Part shown: piece by piece, positions 57,111 through 64,000 of the stretch
How the letters are laid out: each line of letters opens with the position of its first letter
How positions within the stretch are numbered: position 1 is the stretch's first letter
DNA from: Paraburkholderia sp. LEh10
GTDB taxonomy: Bacteria; Pseudomonadota; Gammaproteobacteria; Burkholderiales; Burkholderiaceae
NCBI RefSeq assembly: GCF_017814945.1
Contig: NZ_JAGIPX010000006.1
Coordinates: forward strand, 1 to 64,000
DNA: 64,000 bases
Reading direction: 5' to 3'
The notes under the pieces: generated by a model
What the model was told of the DNA's origin: nothing
What the model saw: the letters and a program-made list of their open reading frames with translations, nothing else
The model's database searches: none
Program-made: the position numbers and the translations under genes

Positions 57111-58184
57111 TTAATAGCGATCGCGAGGTGGCGCTCCGTCGAATGCATCCTGCAAGAGGGCACGCAAGCCATCGCGACCAATCGGGCGCGGGTTCCAATA
57201 CGGGCGCTCGCTTGCGATGTCAGCGGCTCGGTCGAGATCTTCCGCGGCCATCCCGATATCCTTGAGCGCGACCTGCGCGCCATTGGCTCGCGCGAGCTCA
57301 TACACGCCTGATGCGGCGGTCGCGGACCCGAGCGCGCGTGCAATTCGGCTCATTGCTTCCGGTGCTGCGCTCGCGTTGAACGCAAGCGCATGCGGCAACA
57401 CGATGGTATGAACCTGAGCATGGGGCAAATTGAAAGTGCCGCCCAGCGTGTGACACAGCTTGTGGTGCAAAGCCATGCCGACGCTTCCGAGGACCGCGCC
57501 CGAAAGCCACGCGCCGTAAAGCGCTAGCGATCGTGCGTCGATGTCGCTGGCATTCGCGACGATTGCCGGCAGGGCTTTCGCGAGTGCGCTGATTCCTTCC
57601 TCCGCCATCAGACTCGTGACCGGATTCGCGTCCTGCGAGTACAGCCCTTCTGCGGCGTGCGCGATCGCGTTAATCCCGCTAGTGACTGAAAGTTCAATGG
57701 GCAACGAGCGCGTCAAGTCCGGATCGTAGATCACAGTCTTGGGCAGTACCCGCAGGTCGGTTCCGGTACGTTTGAGAGCCCCTTCCGTCACTCCGAAGAT
57801 AGGAGTCATCTCACTGCCCGCATAGGTAGTCGGAATAGCGAGAATCGGCAGCTCGGACTCGAGGGCGATTGCCTTGCCGAGTCCGATCGTGGACCCTCCG
57901 CCAACGGCGACAGCGCAGTCTGCGTCCAATTCGCGAGCGAGTAATCTCGCTTCTTCGGCGAGTTCGATGGGCACGTGCATCGTCGCGCGTGCAAACACGC
58001 CAGCGGACCTTTCTCCAAGTCGTGCAGCAATCGCTTCGCCGATCGCGTGCTGCTCGGGACTGCACAGGACCAGCGCACGCCTCGCATTCAGATGCGATAG
58101 CTCCCGTTCGAGATGCTGCAGGCTCCCGGCGCCAAACACAACGCGCCCGGCCCGGCCTTGGTATACGAAATCAAGTTTGGTCAT
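57111..58184 (-). CDS. Maleylacetate reductase
   Basis: 357 residues of the iron-type alcohol dehydrogenase superfamily, maleylacetate reductase branch (TfdF, ClcE, GraC type). Markers: VVFGAGSLQHL, cofactor loop VGGGSTIGLGKA, IPTTYAGSEMTPIFG, SGINAIAHAAEGLY and HHKLCHTLGGTFNLPHAQ. It reduces maleylacetate to 3-oxoadipate with NAD(P)H. It follows the hydroxyquinol dioxygenase gene by 132 bases on the same strand, and together they form the lower hydroxyquinol pathway. Confidence 0.93.
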   Translation of the reverse strand: MTKLDFVYQGRAGRVVFGAGSLQHLERELSHLNARRALVLCSPEQHAIGEAIAARLGERSAGVFARATMHVPIELAEEARLLARELDADCAVAVGGGSTIGLGKAIALESELPILAIPTTYAGSEMTPIFGVTEGALKRTGTDLRVLPKTVIYDPDLTRSLPIELSVTSGINAIAHAAEGLYSQDANPVTSLMAEEGISALAKALPAIVANASDIDARSLALYGAWLSGAVLGSVGMALHHKLCHTLGGTFNLPHAQVHTIVLPHALAFNASAAPEAMSRIARALGSATAASGVYELARANGAQVALKDIGMAAEDLDRAADIASERPYWNPRPIGRDGLRALLQDAFDGAPPRDRY

Positions 58185-58316
58185 ATGTAACGCTGTCTGT
58201 AGGTTTGTACGTGCGTGCCCGAGAGCGCGGGCAACTGACGCATGGCCGCTCTCGTTCGAATCCAGCCGACATCCGGATGCCGAGCTTCGTCTCTAATGGA
58301 GTGCATCAGGAGTGCA

Positions 58317-59201
58317 TCACCGACTGGCCGCCGTCGGGTTGAGGATGAAATCGTAGTCGAGGGTATAAAAAGGCCGCTCCATACGCGTGCCGTCCGGCGC
58401 GATCCCGGCTTCCTGCCGATTCCAGTCCGCGATGAGGGTCGACCTCACGCCAAAGACCACGTCGGAGTCGAGATACCTATCGCCGTTGCGGAACACGTGA
58501 GTGATCAGCGTTTCGTAGCCCTGCGCCTGAATCATGAAATGCAGGTGCGCAGGCCGCCACGGATGACGTCCCGTGGCCGCTAGCATGCGTCCGACAGGTC
58601 CATCGTGCGGAATGGGATAAGCTTCGGCCAGGATCGAGCGGAAGTAATAGTGCCCATCGGCCCCAGTTCGGAGCTTGGCACGGGCGCGATGCTGCAGCGC
58701 TTCACCCGGTTGCAATTGCGCCTGGACGTCGTAGAAACCATCTTCGTCAGACTGCCATACGTCGAGCAGAGCGCCGGCAATTGGACTGCCGTCGAGACCC
58801 ACCACCCTTCCCTGCACGAAGCAGGTTTCGCCTCGCGCACCGTTCGCAATGTCATCGCCGCAGTTGTATTCGGGCGCGTCTTCAACGAAGAACGGCCCAA
58901 AAACCGTCGCCTCGGTGCAAGCCGCGGGCTTCTTGTTGTTCTGCGATGTGACGAGCGTCGAAAGTCCGAGTGTGTCGGACAAAAGGATGAACTCCTGGCG
59001 TTTGTCGTCGGTGATGTGACCGACATCGGTCAGGAACTGGATTGCGTCAAACCATTCGTCTTCCGTGAGTTCCACTTCCCGGGCAAATGAGTGCAGATGC
59101 TGCACGAGCGAGGTCATGATCCTACGCAATCGCTCGTTGCGGCACCCGGCCATCGAAGCGAGCACGGCTTGGGTAATGGTGTCTTCGTTAATGTTTTGCA
59201 T
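58317..59201 (-). CDS. Hydroxyquinol 1,2-dioxygenase (intradiol)
   Basis: 294 residues from ATG at 59201 (GGAGA eight bases upstream; a TTG at 59216 is less likely). The N-terminal helical dimerisation domain is about 1-95. The catalytic beta domain has Fe(III) ligands Y157 (FYDVQ), Y195 (AYPIP), H219 and H221 (RPAHLHF). FGPFFV and GRHPWRPAHLH favour the hydroxyquinol branch over catechol enzymes, as does the adjacent maleylacetate reductase. Product is maleylacetate. Divergent from a LysR gene. Confidence 0.92.
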   Translation of the reverse strand: MQNINEDTITQAVLASMAGCRNERLRRIMTSLVQHLHSFAREVELTEDEWFDAIQFLTDVGHITDDKRQEFILLSDTLGLSTLVTSQNNKKPAACTEATVFGPFFVEDAPEYNCGDDIANGARGETCFVQGRVVGLDGSPIAGALLDVWQSDEDGFYDVQAQLQPGEALQHRARAKLRTGADGHYYFRSILAEAYPIPHDGPVGRMLAATGRHPWRPAHLHFMIQAQGYETLITHVFRNGDRYLDSDVVFGVRSTLIADWNRQEAGIAPDGTRMERPFYTLDYDFILNPTAASR

Positions 59202-59254
59202 CTTGCACGTCTCCAAATATGCACTTAAGCATGCGTTCTACGATACGTTAGTCG

Positions 59255-59269
59255 TTCTCTTCGAGAGAA
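59255..59269. promoter_or_regulatory. Perfect dyad in the hydroxyquinol/LysR intergenic region
   Basis: TTCTCT-TCG-AGAGAA lies about midway between the divergent starts at 59201 and 59321. Location and symmetry suit binding of the adjacent LysR regulator. No T-N11-A motif was confirmed, so it is a candidate only. Confidence 0.45.
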
Positions 59270-59320
59270 AAAATGCACTATAGTCAAATGACCTTCCCGC
59301 TCAATGGAACAATCCGCGGC

Positions 59321-60304
59321 ATGGATCGCTGGCTGCAGATAGAGCTTTTCGTCTTGACCGCGGACCTGGGTAGCTTGTCCAAGGCCGCCGAGCGCCTTGA
59401 GATGTCGAGCGCGGCGGCGAGCCGCACGTTGACCGCGCTTGAGGCCCGTCTTGGAACGCGTCTGATCGAGCGCACGACTCGGCGTCAATGGCTCACCGAT
59501 GCCGGGCGCGATTATCATCGCCGTTGCACAGCGGTACTGGCTGAGATGGCCGAAGCGGACGCGGCAGCCACCGATGCGACCCTCCGTCCCCGCGGTGTCC
59601 TGAGAGTTACAAGTTCGGTATCGTTCGCCGTGATGTATATTGCTCCGTGGCTTGCGGAGTTCAGTGATAAATACCCCAATCTGTCGGTCCAGATCGTAAC
59701 GGCGAATCGGTATCTTGACTTCATCGAATCCGGCATCGACGTCGCCATTCGCACTCGGCAGGACGAAGGCGATGCGAGAATAACCGTGCGCCGTCTCGCC
59801 GAAACGCGCCGAGTGATGGCGGCTTCCCCAGCTTATCTGGCCGCGCACGGCCGTCCTTCCGAGCCTGAGGATCTCGCGCGCCACCGACTGCTGATCTACA
59901 ACCTGGCGGTGGATCCCTACGTCGCGCACCTTCGGCGCGGCGATGAAACCCGCACCATACCCATCACGAGCGCGCTCGACTCGAACGAAGGACAGGTGAT
60001 CTGCGCCGCCGGACGTGCCGGCATGGGTATCGTCATCCAGCCGCTTTACATCATCTACGAGGATATCGTCGCTGGATTGATGATTCCAATCCTGGAAGAC
60101 TGGCAACTGCCAAGGCTGACGATTAATCTGGCGTACCAGAGCAGGCGTCATCAGCCCGCGAAAATCCGCGTATTCACCGAGTTTCTCCTTGAGCGCGTCG
60201 AGAAGCTTCAACTTGAGAGGAAGTGGACCGGGACTTTCCAAAGCGACTCCAATGCCTTGGACCGGCCGCGCCTCCCCGTCCACCTGGCGGATGCTGCGAA
60301 CTAG
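59321..60304 (+). CDS. LysR-family transcriptional regulator
   Basis: 327 residues from ATG at 59321; the frame opens at 59273, and no strong ribosome site decides. Helix-turn-helix MDRWLQIELFVLTADLGS and effector domain with VLRVTSSVSFAVMYIAPWL. The C-terminus extends about 25 residues beyond the usual LysR end. Divergent from the hydroxyquinol dioxygenase and likely its regulator. Confidence 0.87.
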   Translation: MDRWLQIELFVLTADLGSLSKAAERLEMSSAAASRTLTALEARLGTRLIERTTRRQWLTDAGRDYHRRCTAVLAEMAEADAAATDATLRPRGVLRVTSSVSFAVMYIAPWLAEFSDKYPNLSVQIVTANRYLDFIESGIDVAIRTRQDEGDARITVRRLAETRRVMAASPAYLAAHGRPSEPEDLARHRLLIYNLAVDPYVAHLRRGDETRTIPITSALDSNEGQVICAAGRAGMGIVIQPLYIIYEDIVAGLMIPILEDWQLPRLTINLAYQSRRHQPAKIRVFTEFLLERVEKLQLERKWTGTFQSDSNALDRPRLPVHLADAAN

Positions 60305-60387
60305 GCACTGCGATGCACGCCTGGCGCGGATCTGGTCCACCCATCGTCGTTGGACGATGCGGGCTCCGCTAACGCGCCGATCCAGCA

Positions 60388-60747
60388 TCAAAGCGTCTGC
60401 ACATAGCTAACTACATCACGCACGTCGTCTTCCGTCAGCGGAGCGGGGTATAGCCGTGGCATCGCGGCCCTTGGCTCCTTGATCTGATGTGCTATCTGCG
60501 GGCCGGATAAGCGGCTCTCGACTTTCCTTAGACTGGGCCCGAGTCCGCCGCTGCCGGCAGTGCCGTGACAGACTACACAATAGCGATTGAACAACAGCTT
60601 GCCATGCGCGGAGTCGCCTGAGGTGGCAACCGCGGCGGGAGCCGGATCGCCAGCGGTCCCGGAAGCGGGAACTCCGGCCAGTGTCTGACCTGGCATGCTA
60701 AACCAGGCGGCGAGCAGTGTGATGATGGTAACGAAGCGGGATTTCAT
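60388..60747 (-). CDS. Class I cytochrome c
   Basis: 119 residues. Signal peptide (ITLLAAWFSMPGQTLAG), then one heme site CVVCH (C57, C60, H61) and a probable axial M96. Periplasmic. It follows the PQQ alcohol dehydrogenase by about 100 bases on the same strand and should accept its electrons, replacing the cytochrome domain that quinohemoproteins carry. Confidence 0.88.
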   Translation of the reverse strand: MKSRFVTIITLLAAWFSMPGQTLAGVPASGTAGDPAPAAVATSGDSAHGKLLFNRYCVVCHGTAGSGGLGPSLRKVESRLSGPQIAHQIKEPRAAMPRLYPAPLTEDDVRDVVSYVQTL

Positions 60748-60849
60748 GTCATTCTCGGATGCTCGTCCCGAGCAGGTACGGGACCTGAGCGGACGATGTG
60801 TCGGTAAGATCGCGCCGGCGACGCTCGGCCGCAACGCCGGCGCGCGTGA

Positions 60850-62430
60850 TTACAAGCCCCAGACCACAATGCTGGGCAGGCCCGGGCCGCCAAAGGTGAC
60901 CCGTGACACGTTGCCCGTCGTCGCAGCTACATATTGCTTACCCTTGGCGGCGTAAGTGATGATCCCGCCACCCATTGACCCATCGAGCTTCTGGGACCAC
61001 AGGAGCTTTCCCGTGGCCGTCTCGAACGCGAGGAAGTTGCCAGCGGTATCGCCGCTGAACGTCAACCCGCCTGCGGTGGGCGTCAGAGCGGCCACCACCG
61101 GTGCTTCGGTATGAAATTTCCATTTGACGGCACCCGTTTCCGCGTTGACTGCCGTGATCCAGCCAGAAGGCTTCGGATCGTTGAGCGGGGTCATCGAGCC
61201 TCCGAAGCGCAACTGGCCGCGCTCGTAGTCGGGACCGGTGGCCTTGTGAATCGTGCACCAGTCGACAGCCCCGACCAGGATCAGCCGATTGTCCTCGTCG
61301 TAAGCCGGACCGTTCCACTCGGTGCCGCCAATGAAGCCCGGACATGCCTTCGCGCCGGCCTTCGTTGGTTTGGGCGCTTCCTTGAACTGCGTGGTGACGG
61401 GAGTCTTGAACAGCATCTTGTGCGTGTTTCGATCGACGGCGAGCAGGTAACCGTCCTTGCCAGCAACCGCGGCAACTTCCTGGATCTTCCCGTTCTGATA
61501 CAGCATTGCCGGGGCGCTCAGGTCATAGTCCCAGGGGTCGTTCTTTTGCGTCTGATACCACCACTTGAGCCCACCCGTGCGAGCATCGAGCACGACAAGT
61601 GAATTCGTAAACAGGTTGTCGCCAACTCGCTCGTCGGGAAGCATGTCCTGTGCGGGATTGCCGACGCTGACAAACAACTCGCCGGCGCGCACATCCAGCG
61701 TGTATGAACTCCAGGTGCCGCCGCCGCCAATCTGGGACGCGGTGGCCTTTTTCCAGGTATCGGCGCCCACCTCCTTGCCCCGCGGGATCGTGTTGAAGCG
61801 CCAAAGTTCGCGCCCGGATTGTGCGTCGTACGCCATGATGCGACCGCGGATTCCCCAGTCGCCGCCGGCAATGCCCATGAACACCATGCCGTTCCACGCG
61901 ATCGGGGCGGCCGACGCGAACTCGCCGTACGAGGTATCCGCGATCACGTTGTCCCATACCTTCGAGCCGGTCTTCGCATCGAGCGCGATCAGGTGGCCGT
62001 CGGGTGTACCCCGGAACAACAGGCCGTTCAGATAGGCCGCACCGCGGTTCACTGGAAACGGCATGTGCGTAAGTGGCTTATAGGAAGACTTCCAAAGCGA
62101 CTTGCAGTTGGTCGGATCGATGGCGAATGTGTCGAGCGCCGTCGTCACGTACATGGTCCCGTCGACCAGGATAGGGCCGGCTTGCAAGGAGCCGCCGTCG
62201 GACAGTACGAGCCGGCAGACCTCCTTCAGTTGGGTCACGTTCTTTGTGTTGATCTGCGTCAGGTGCGCATAGCGTTGCGCGGCATAGTCGTTGTGATAGG
62301 TCGGCCAGGTGCTATCGGCGAGATCCGGGTCTTCGCCCACCCCTGCGGCTGCCGAGGCGGCAAGACTCACTGCGGCGAGCAGGATTCCGGCCGTGAGCCG
62401 TCCTAAGATGTTCATGCAAGTCGTTTTCAT
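60850..62430 (-). CDS. PQQ-dependent alcohol dehydrogenase
   Basis: 526 residues from ATG at 62430 (GGAGA five bases upstream). Signal peptide (LTAGILLAAVSLAASAAAG), then an eight-bladed quinoprotein propeller with tryptophan-docking repeats (ALDAKTGSKVWDN, YDAQSGRELWRF, VLDARTGGLKWWYQ). WDYD contains the likely catalytic Asp. The vicinal Cys pair of methanol dehydrogenases was not seen and there is no C-terminal heme domain. It oxidises an alcohol in the periplasm, passing electrons to the cytochrome c gene product downstream. Substrate unknown; vanillyl- or aryl-type alcohols are possible in this context. Confidence 0.9.
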   Translation of the reverse strand: MKTTCMNILGRLTAGILLAAVSLAASAAAGVGEDPDLADSTWPTYHNDYAAQRYAHLTQINTKNVTQLKEVCRLVLSDGGSLQAGPILVDGTMYVTTALDTFAIDPTNCKSLWKSSYKPLTHMPFPVNRGAAYLNGLLFRGTPDGHLIALDAKTGSKVWDNVIADTSYGEFASAAPIAWNGMVFMGIAGGDWGIRGRIMAYDAQSGRELWRFNTIPRGKEVGADTWKKATASQIGGGGTWSSYTLDVRAGELFVSVGNPAQDMLPDERVGDNLFTNSLVVLDARTGGLKWWYQTQKNDPWDYDLSAPAMLYQNGKIQEVAAVAGKDGYLLAVDRNTHKMLFKTPVTTQFKEAPKPTKAGAKACPGFIGGTEWNGPAYDEDNRLILVGAVDWCTIHKATGPDYERGQLRFGGSMTPLNDPKPSGWITAVNAETGAVKWKFHTEAPVVAALTPTAGGLTFSGDTAGNFLAFETATGKLLWSQKLDGSMGGGIITYAAKGKQYVAATTGNVSRVTFGGPGLPSIVVWGL

Positions 62431-62622
62431 ACAGTCTCCGTTCTTATAGAACAGGCTCAAGCCGTGAAATGTGCGTGCGAACGCCGCCGCCCGGATCGAC
62501 TCGTGCGGTTCCGGTCTGACGACGAACGGGTTTCCAGAGGATTGGGGGTGCCGCGCCACGGGCGCGAAGCGGAGCAGCGCGGCCGTGGCAAAGCTGATGG
62601 CGCTAGCGCGCCCGCGCTGCGC

Positions 62623-63087
62623 TCATTTTTTCTTGCCCTGCACGAGCCAGGCCGCGTACATCTTCTTGACCGCATCGGTCGCAGGGTCCAGTTGCATAAT
62701 CGCGCCGAACATCTCCGCGCCGTACATGAACGAAACCCAGCACGACAACTCGACGATCTGCTCCGCGCTGAAGTGTGTGCGCAACTCATCAAACACTTCG
62801 TCGGCGATGCCTGTCGGGCTTTGCGCGACGGCAGTACCGAAGCGGACGGCCGCCGCCACACGCGGGTCATCGTAATGAGACTGCGGGTCGCCCAGCGATG
62901 CGCAGAACTTGCAGCCGCTCTGCTGCGCGACGGCACGGCGCACTTCCTCCTTCAGGTCAGAGTCGACCGTTCCCCCGAAGCGCAGGAACTCGTCCATTTC
63001 CATCCATTTCTTTGAGATGTCCTTTCGGTGATCCATGACGTTGAAGTAAGGGGTACCTGATCGCGTGGCTTGTTCAAGGCGGGGCAT
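62623..63087 (-). CDS. Carboxymuconolactone decarboxylase/AhpD-like protein
   Basis: 154 residues. The AhpD signature GCKFCASLGDPQSH carries the redox pair C59/C62 and H71. Members are either peroxidase partners or decarboxylases; the Cys pair favours a redox function. It lies between the ABM and PQQ dehydrogenase genes on the same strand, probably in one operon. Its link to hydroxyquinol breakdown is by position only. Confidence 0.87.
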   Translation of the reverse strand: MPRLEQATRSGTPYFNVMDHRKDISKKWMEMDEFLRFGGTVDSDLKEEVRRAVAQQSGCKFCASLGDPQSHYDDPRVAAAVRFGTAVAQSPTGIADEVFDELRTHFSAEQIVELSCWVSFMYGAEMFGAIMQLDPATDAVKKMYAAWLVQGKKK

Positions 63088-63133
63088 GTTGTGTCTCCTG
63101 GATTAGGGGTTACGATTACTTCTTTAGCGGTCT

Positions 63134-63439
63134 TTAGATGCTGACCAGCAAGGGGCTTTTCATTTCGAAGAACTGCAGATCGACGTCCGATTCGAGATAG
63201 TCGAGCCGGTGCTCCCAGAAATCAGCGAGGTGCGGCATAGCCAGATGCCGGTCCAGGCTTTCCCGGCTACGCCAGTTCTCGTAGAACATGAAAAGGTTGG
63301 GGTCGTCTACGCTGCGGTGAAAGTGATAGTCGATGCAATCGGCTTCGAGTCGCGTGGGCTCGACAAGCGATTGCAGGACCTGCTCAAGCGCCTCTCGCTT
63401 CTCGGGCTTCGCGTGTAGGTAGGCGATCAGGGTTAGCAT
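63134..63439 (-). CDS. Putative quinol monooxygenase (ABM domain)
   Basis: 101 residues, YgiN-like: LTLIAYLHAKPEKREALEQ, IDYHFHRSVDDPNLFMFYENW, LAMPHLADFWE. Such proteins oxidise quinols without cofactors. It could form hydroxyquinol from a hydroquinone, but that is inference. First gene of the minus-strand set with the AhpD-like, PQQ dehydrogenase and cytochrome genes. Paralog of the ABM protein at 49294. Confidence 0.86.
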   Translation of the reverse strand: MLTLIAYLHAKPEKREALEQVLQSLVEPTRLEADCIDYHFHRSVDDPNLFMFYENWRSRESLDRHLAMPHLADFWEHRLDYLESDVDLQFFEMKSPLLVSI

Positions 63440-64000
63440 CGGAAAGCTCCTTCTAGTTGCAGCGGGCGTCCATTGGAGCCCGCTTGATGGGAAACATTGA
63501 CCCCGCCCGTGCCCGTAACGGCCGACGGCAGGATTCCACTGCCGGACGTTGCGCCTGCAACGAGCCGGATAGAACGAACGGATGTCTCACGTTACTGAGC
63601 GTCTCAACGCTCAGCCTGCGCCTCGATCTGACGCGCCCGAACTCTGGGCAGATCCGTGCGAACTGGCCGCGATTGAAATGGTGAATAACGTCAATTTCTG
63701 GCACCTGCCGAGGCGTTCGGTCCTTTCATGTTTGTCTCCGTCGATTCCGTCGCTATCGGTCGGCTTTTGCAAGCGAGGGAGAGGCGTTTCCGGTAGCGAT
63801 TTACGGCTAACGATACCTTCAAAAACCATGAACAAAAAGCGCAAACAACGGCAAATTTTCTTCTTGTTTTTCGAACGTTTTATGATGTGACCGCCATTTT
63901 TAATGCGTCCGTGCAGGGATTACCCTTGAGTCTGCGCGCCGTCCCGTCCCTAAGCACGACGAAAGGTCTGTATCTTCGGAAAAGTCGATCGGTCTGATCG
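63440..64000. other. Gene-poor window end with duplicated remnant
   Basis: 560 bases. The part near 63440-63500 should hold the promoter of the ABM operon. The part 63611-63860 repeats sequence from 56.4-56.65 kb. Nothing else protein-like was recognised before the window edge. Confidence 0.5.
63611..63729 (-). pseudogene. Signal peptide remnant of an exported protein, copy 2
   Basis: ATG at 63729, after GGAGA, matches copy 1 at 56541. The frame runs into a stop after 12 codons, while the next frame continues with LTLFTISIAASSHGSAQ, the same signal peptide core as copy 1. A frameshift thus separates start and signal peptide, and the mature part is missing here as well. Confidence 0.5.

Noticed and set aside
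1..64000. CRISPR arrays, rRNA or tRNA genes, phage or conjugation genes
   Set aside because: None seen by reading; no regularly spaced repeats, and no integrase, relaxase or replication gene was recognised.

Overview
The window reads as a catabolic accessory region of a high-GC betaproteobacterium, most likely Burkholderiaceae (Paraburkholderia, Caballeronia or Burkholderia). The grounds are eight LysR regulators, a Burkholderia-type trimeric porin, a DUF3331 protein, YciI and ABM-type small proteins, and a tricarballylate (tcu) locus. No rRNA, tRNA, CRISPR array, replication origin or complete insertion sequence was seen. The assignment is inference from gene content, not from a marker gene.

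Layout. 0-7.9 kb: a minus-strand operon with a frame-damaged sugar-binding protein, a sugar permease, an unusual ABC ATPase-permease fusion, two short-chain dehydrogenases and a LysR gene. 8.2-17.2 kb: two paralogous ring-cleaving (hydroquinone-type) VOC dioxygenases, an amidase, a DUF3331 protein and two LysR genes, separated by long non-coding stretches. 17.5-22.9 kb: a tight six-gene operon (ketopantoate-reductase-like, VOC, MaoC, family III CoA transferase, AroE, AroQ) divergent from a LysR gene. 23-35 kb: tricarballylate genes tcuR-tcuABC, followed by a two-gene ATP-citrate-lyase-like enzyme, a second TcuC paralog and an orphan ModA-like binding protein. 36-40.5 kb: a transposase remnant, an AraC regulator and a 929-residue three-part fusion (ferredoxin/FAD/NAD reductase, FCD domain, cytochrome P450). 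41.3-43.5 kb: a glycosyltransferase fused to a TupA-like ATP-grasp domain. 43.9-48.5 kb: a frameshifted LysR gene, isochorismatase-like hydrolase, porin fragment, pirin, decayed aldehyde dehydrogenase and a glycine-zipper envelope protein. 48.8-56.2 kb: YciI and ABM-type small proteins, a porin, two beta-hydroxyacid dehydrogenases, an SDR and a LysR gene. 57.1-63.5 kb: hydroxyquinol 1,2-dioxygenase, maleylacetate reductase and their LysR regulator, then an ABM protein, an AhpD-like protein, a PQQ alcohol dehydrogenase and a cytochrome c.

How the parts fit. Hydroxyquinol dioxygenase plus maleylacetate reductase form the lower hydroxyquinol route to 3-oxoadipate. The VOC dioxygenases probably open substituted hydroquinones. 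TcuABC import tricarballylate and oxidise it to cis-aconitate. The neighbouring citrate-lyase-like pair shares a duplicated palindromic operator with the second TcuC gene, which suggests one regulon for a tricarboxylate. The two most unusual items are the reductase-FCD-P450 fusion and the citrate-lyase-like pair, whose lyase domain appears to lack one catalytic histidine. Several genes carry single-base lesions. These may be genuine decay or base-calling errors and should be checked against reads.
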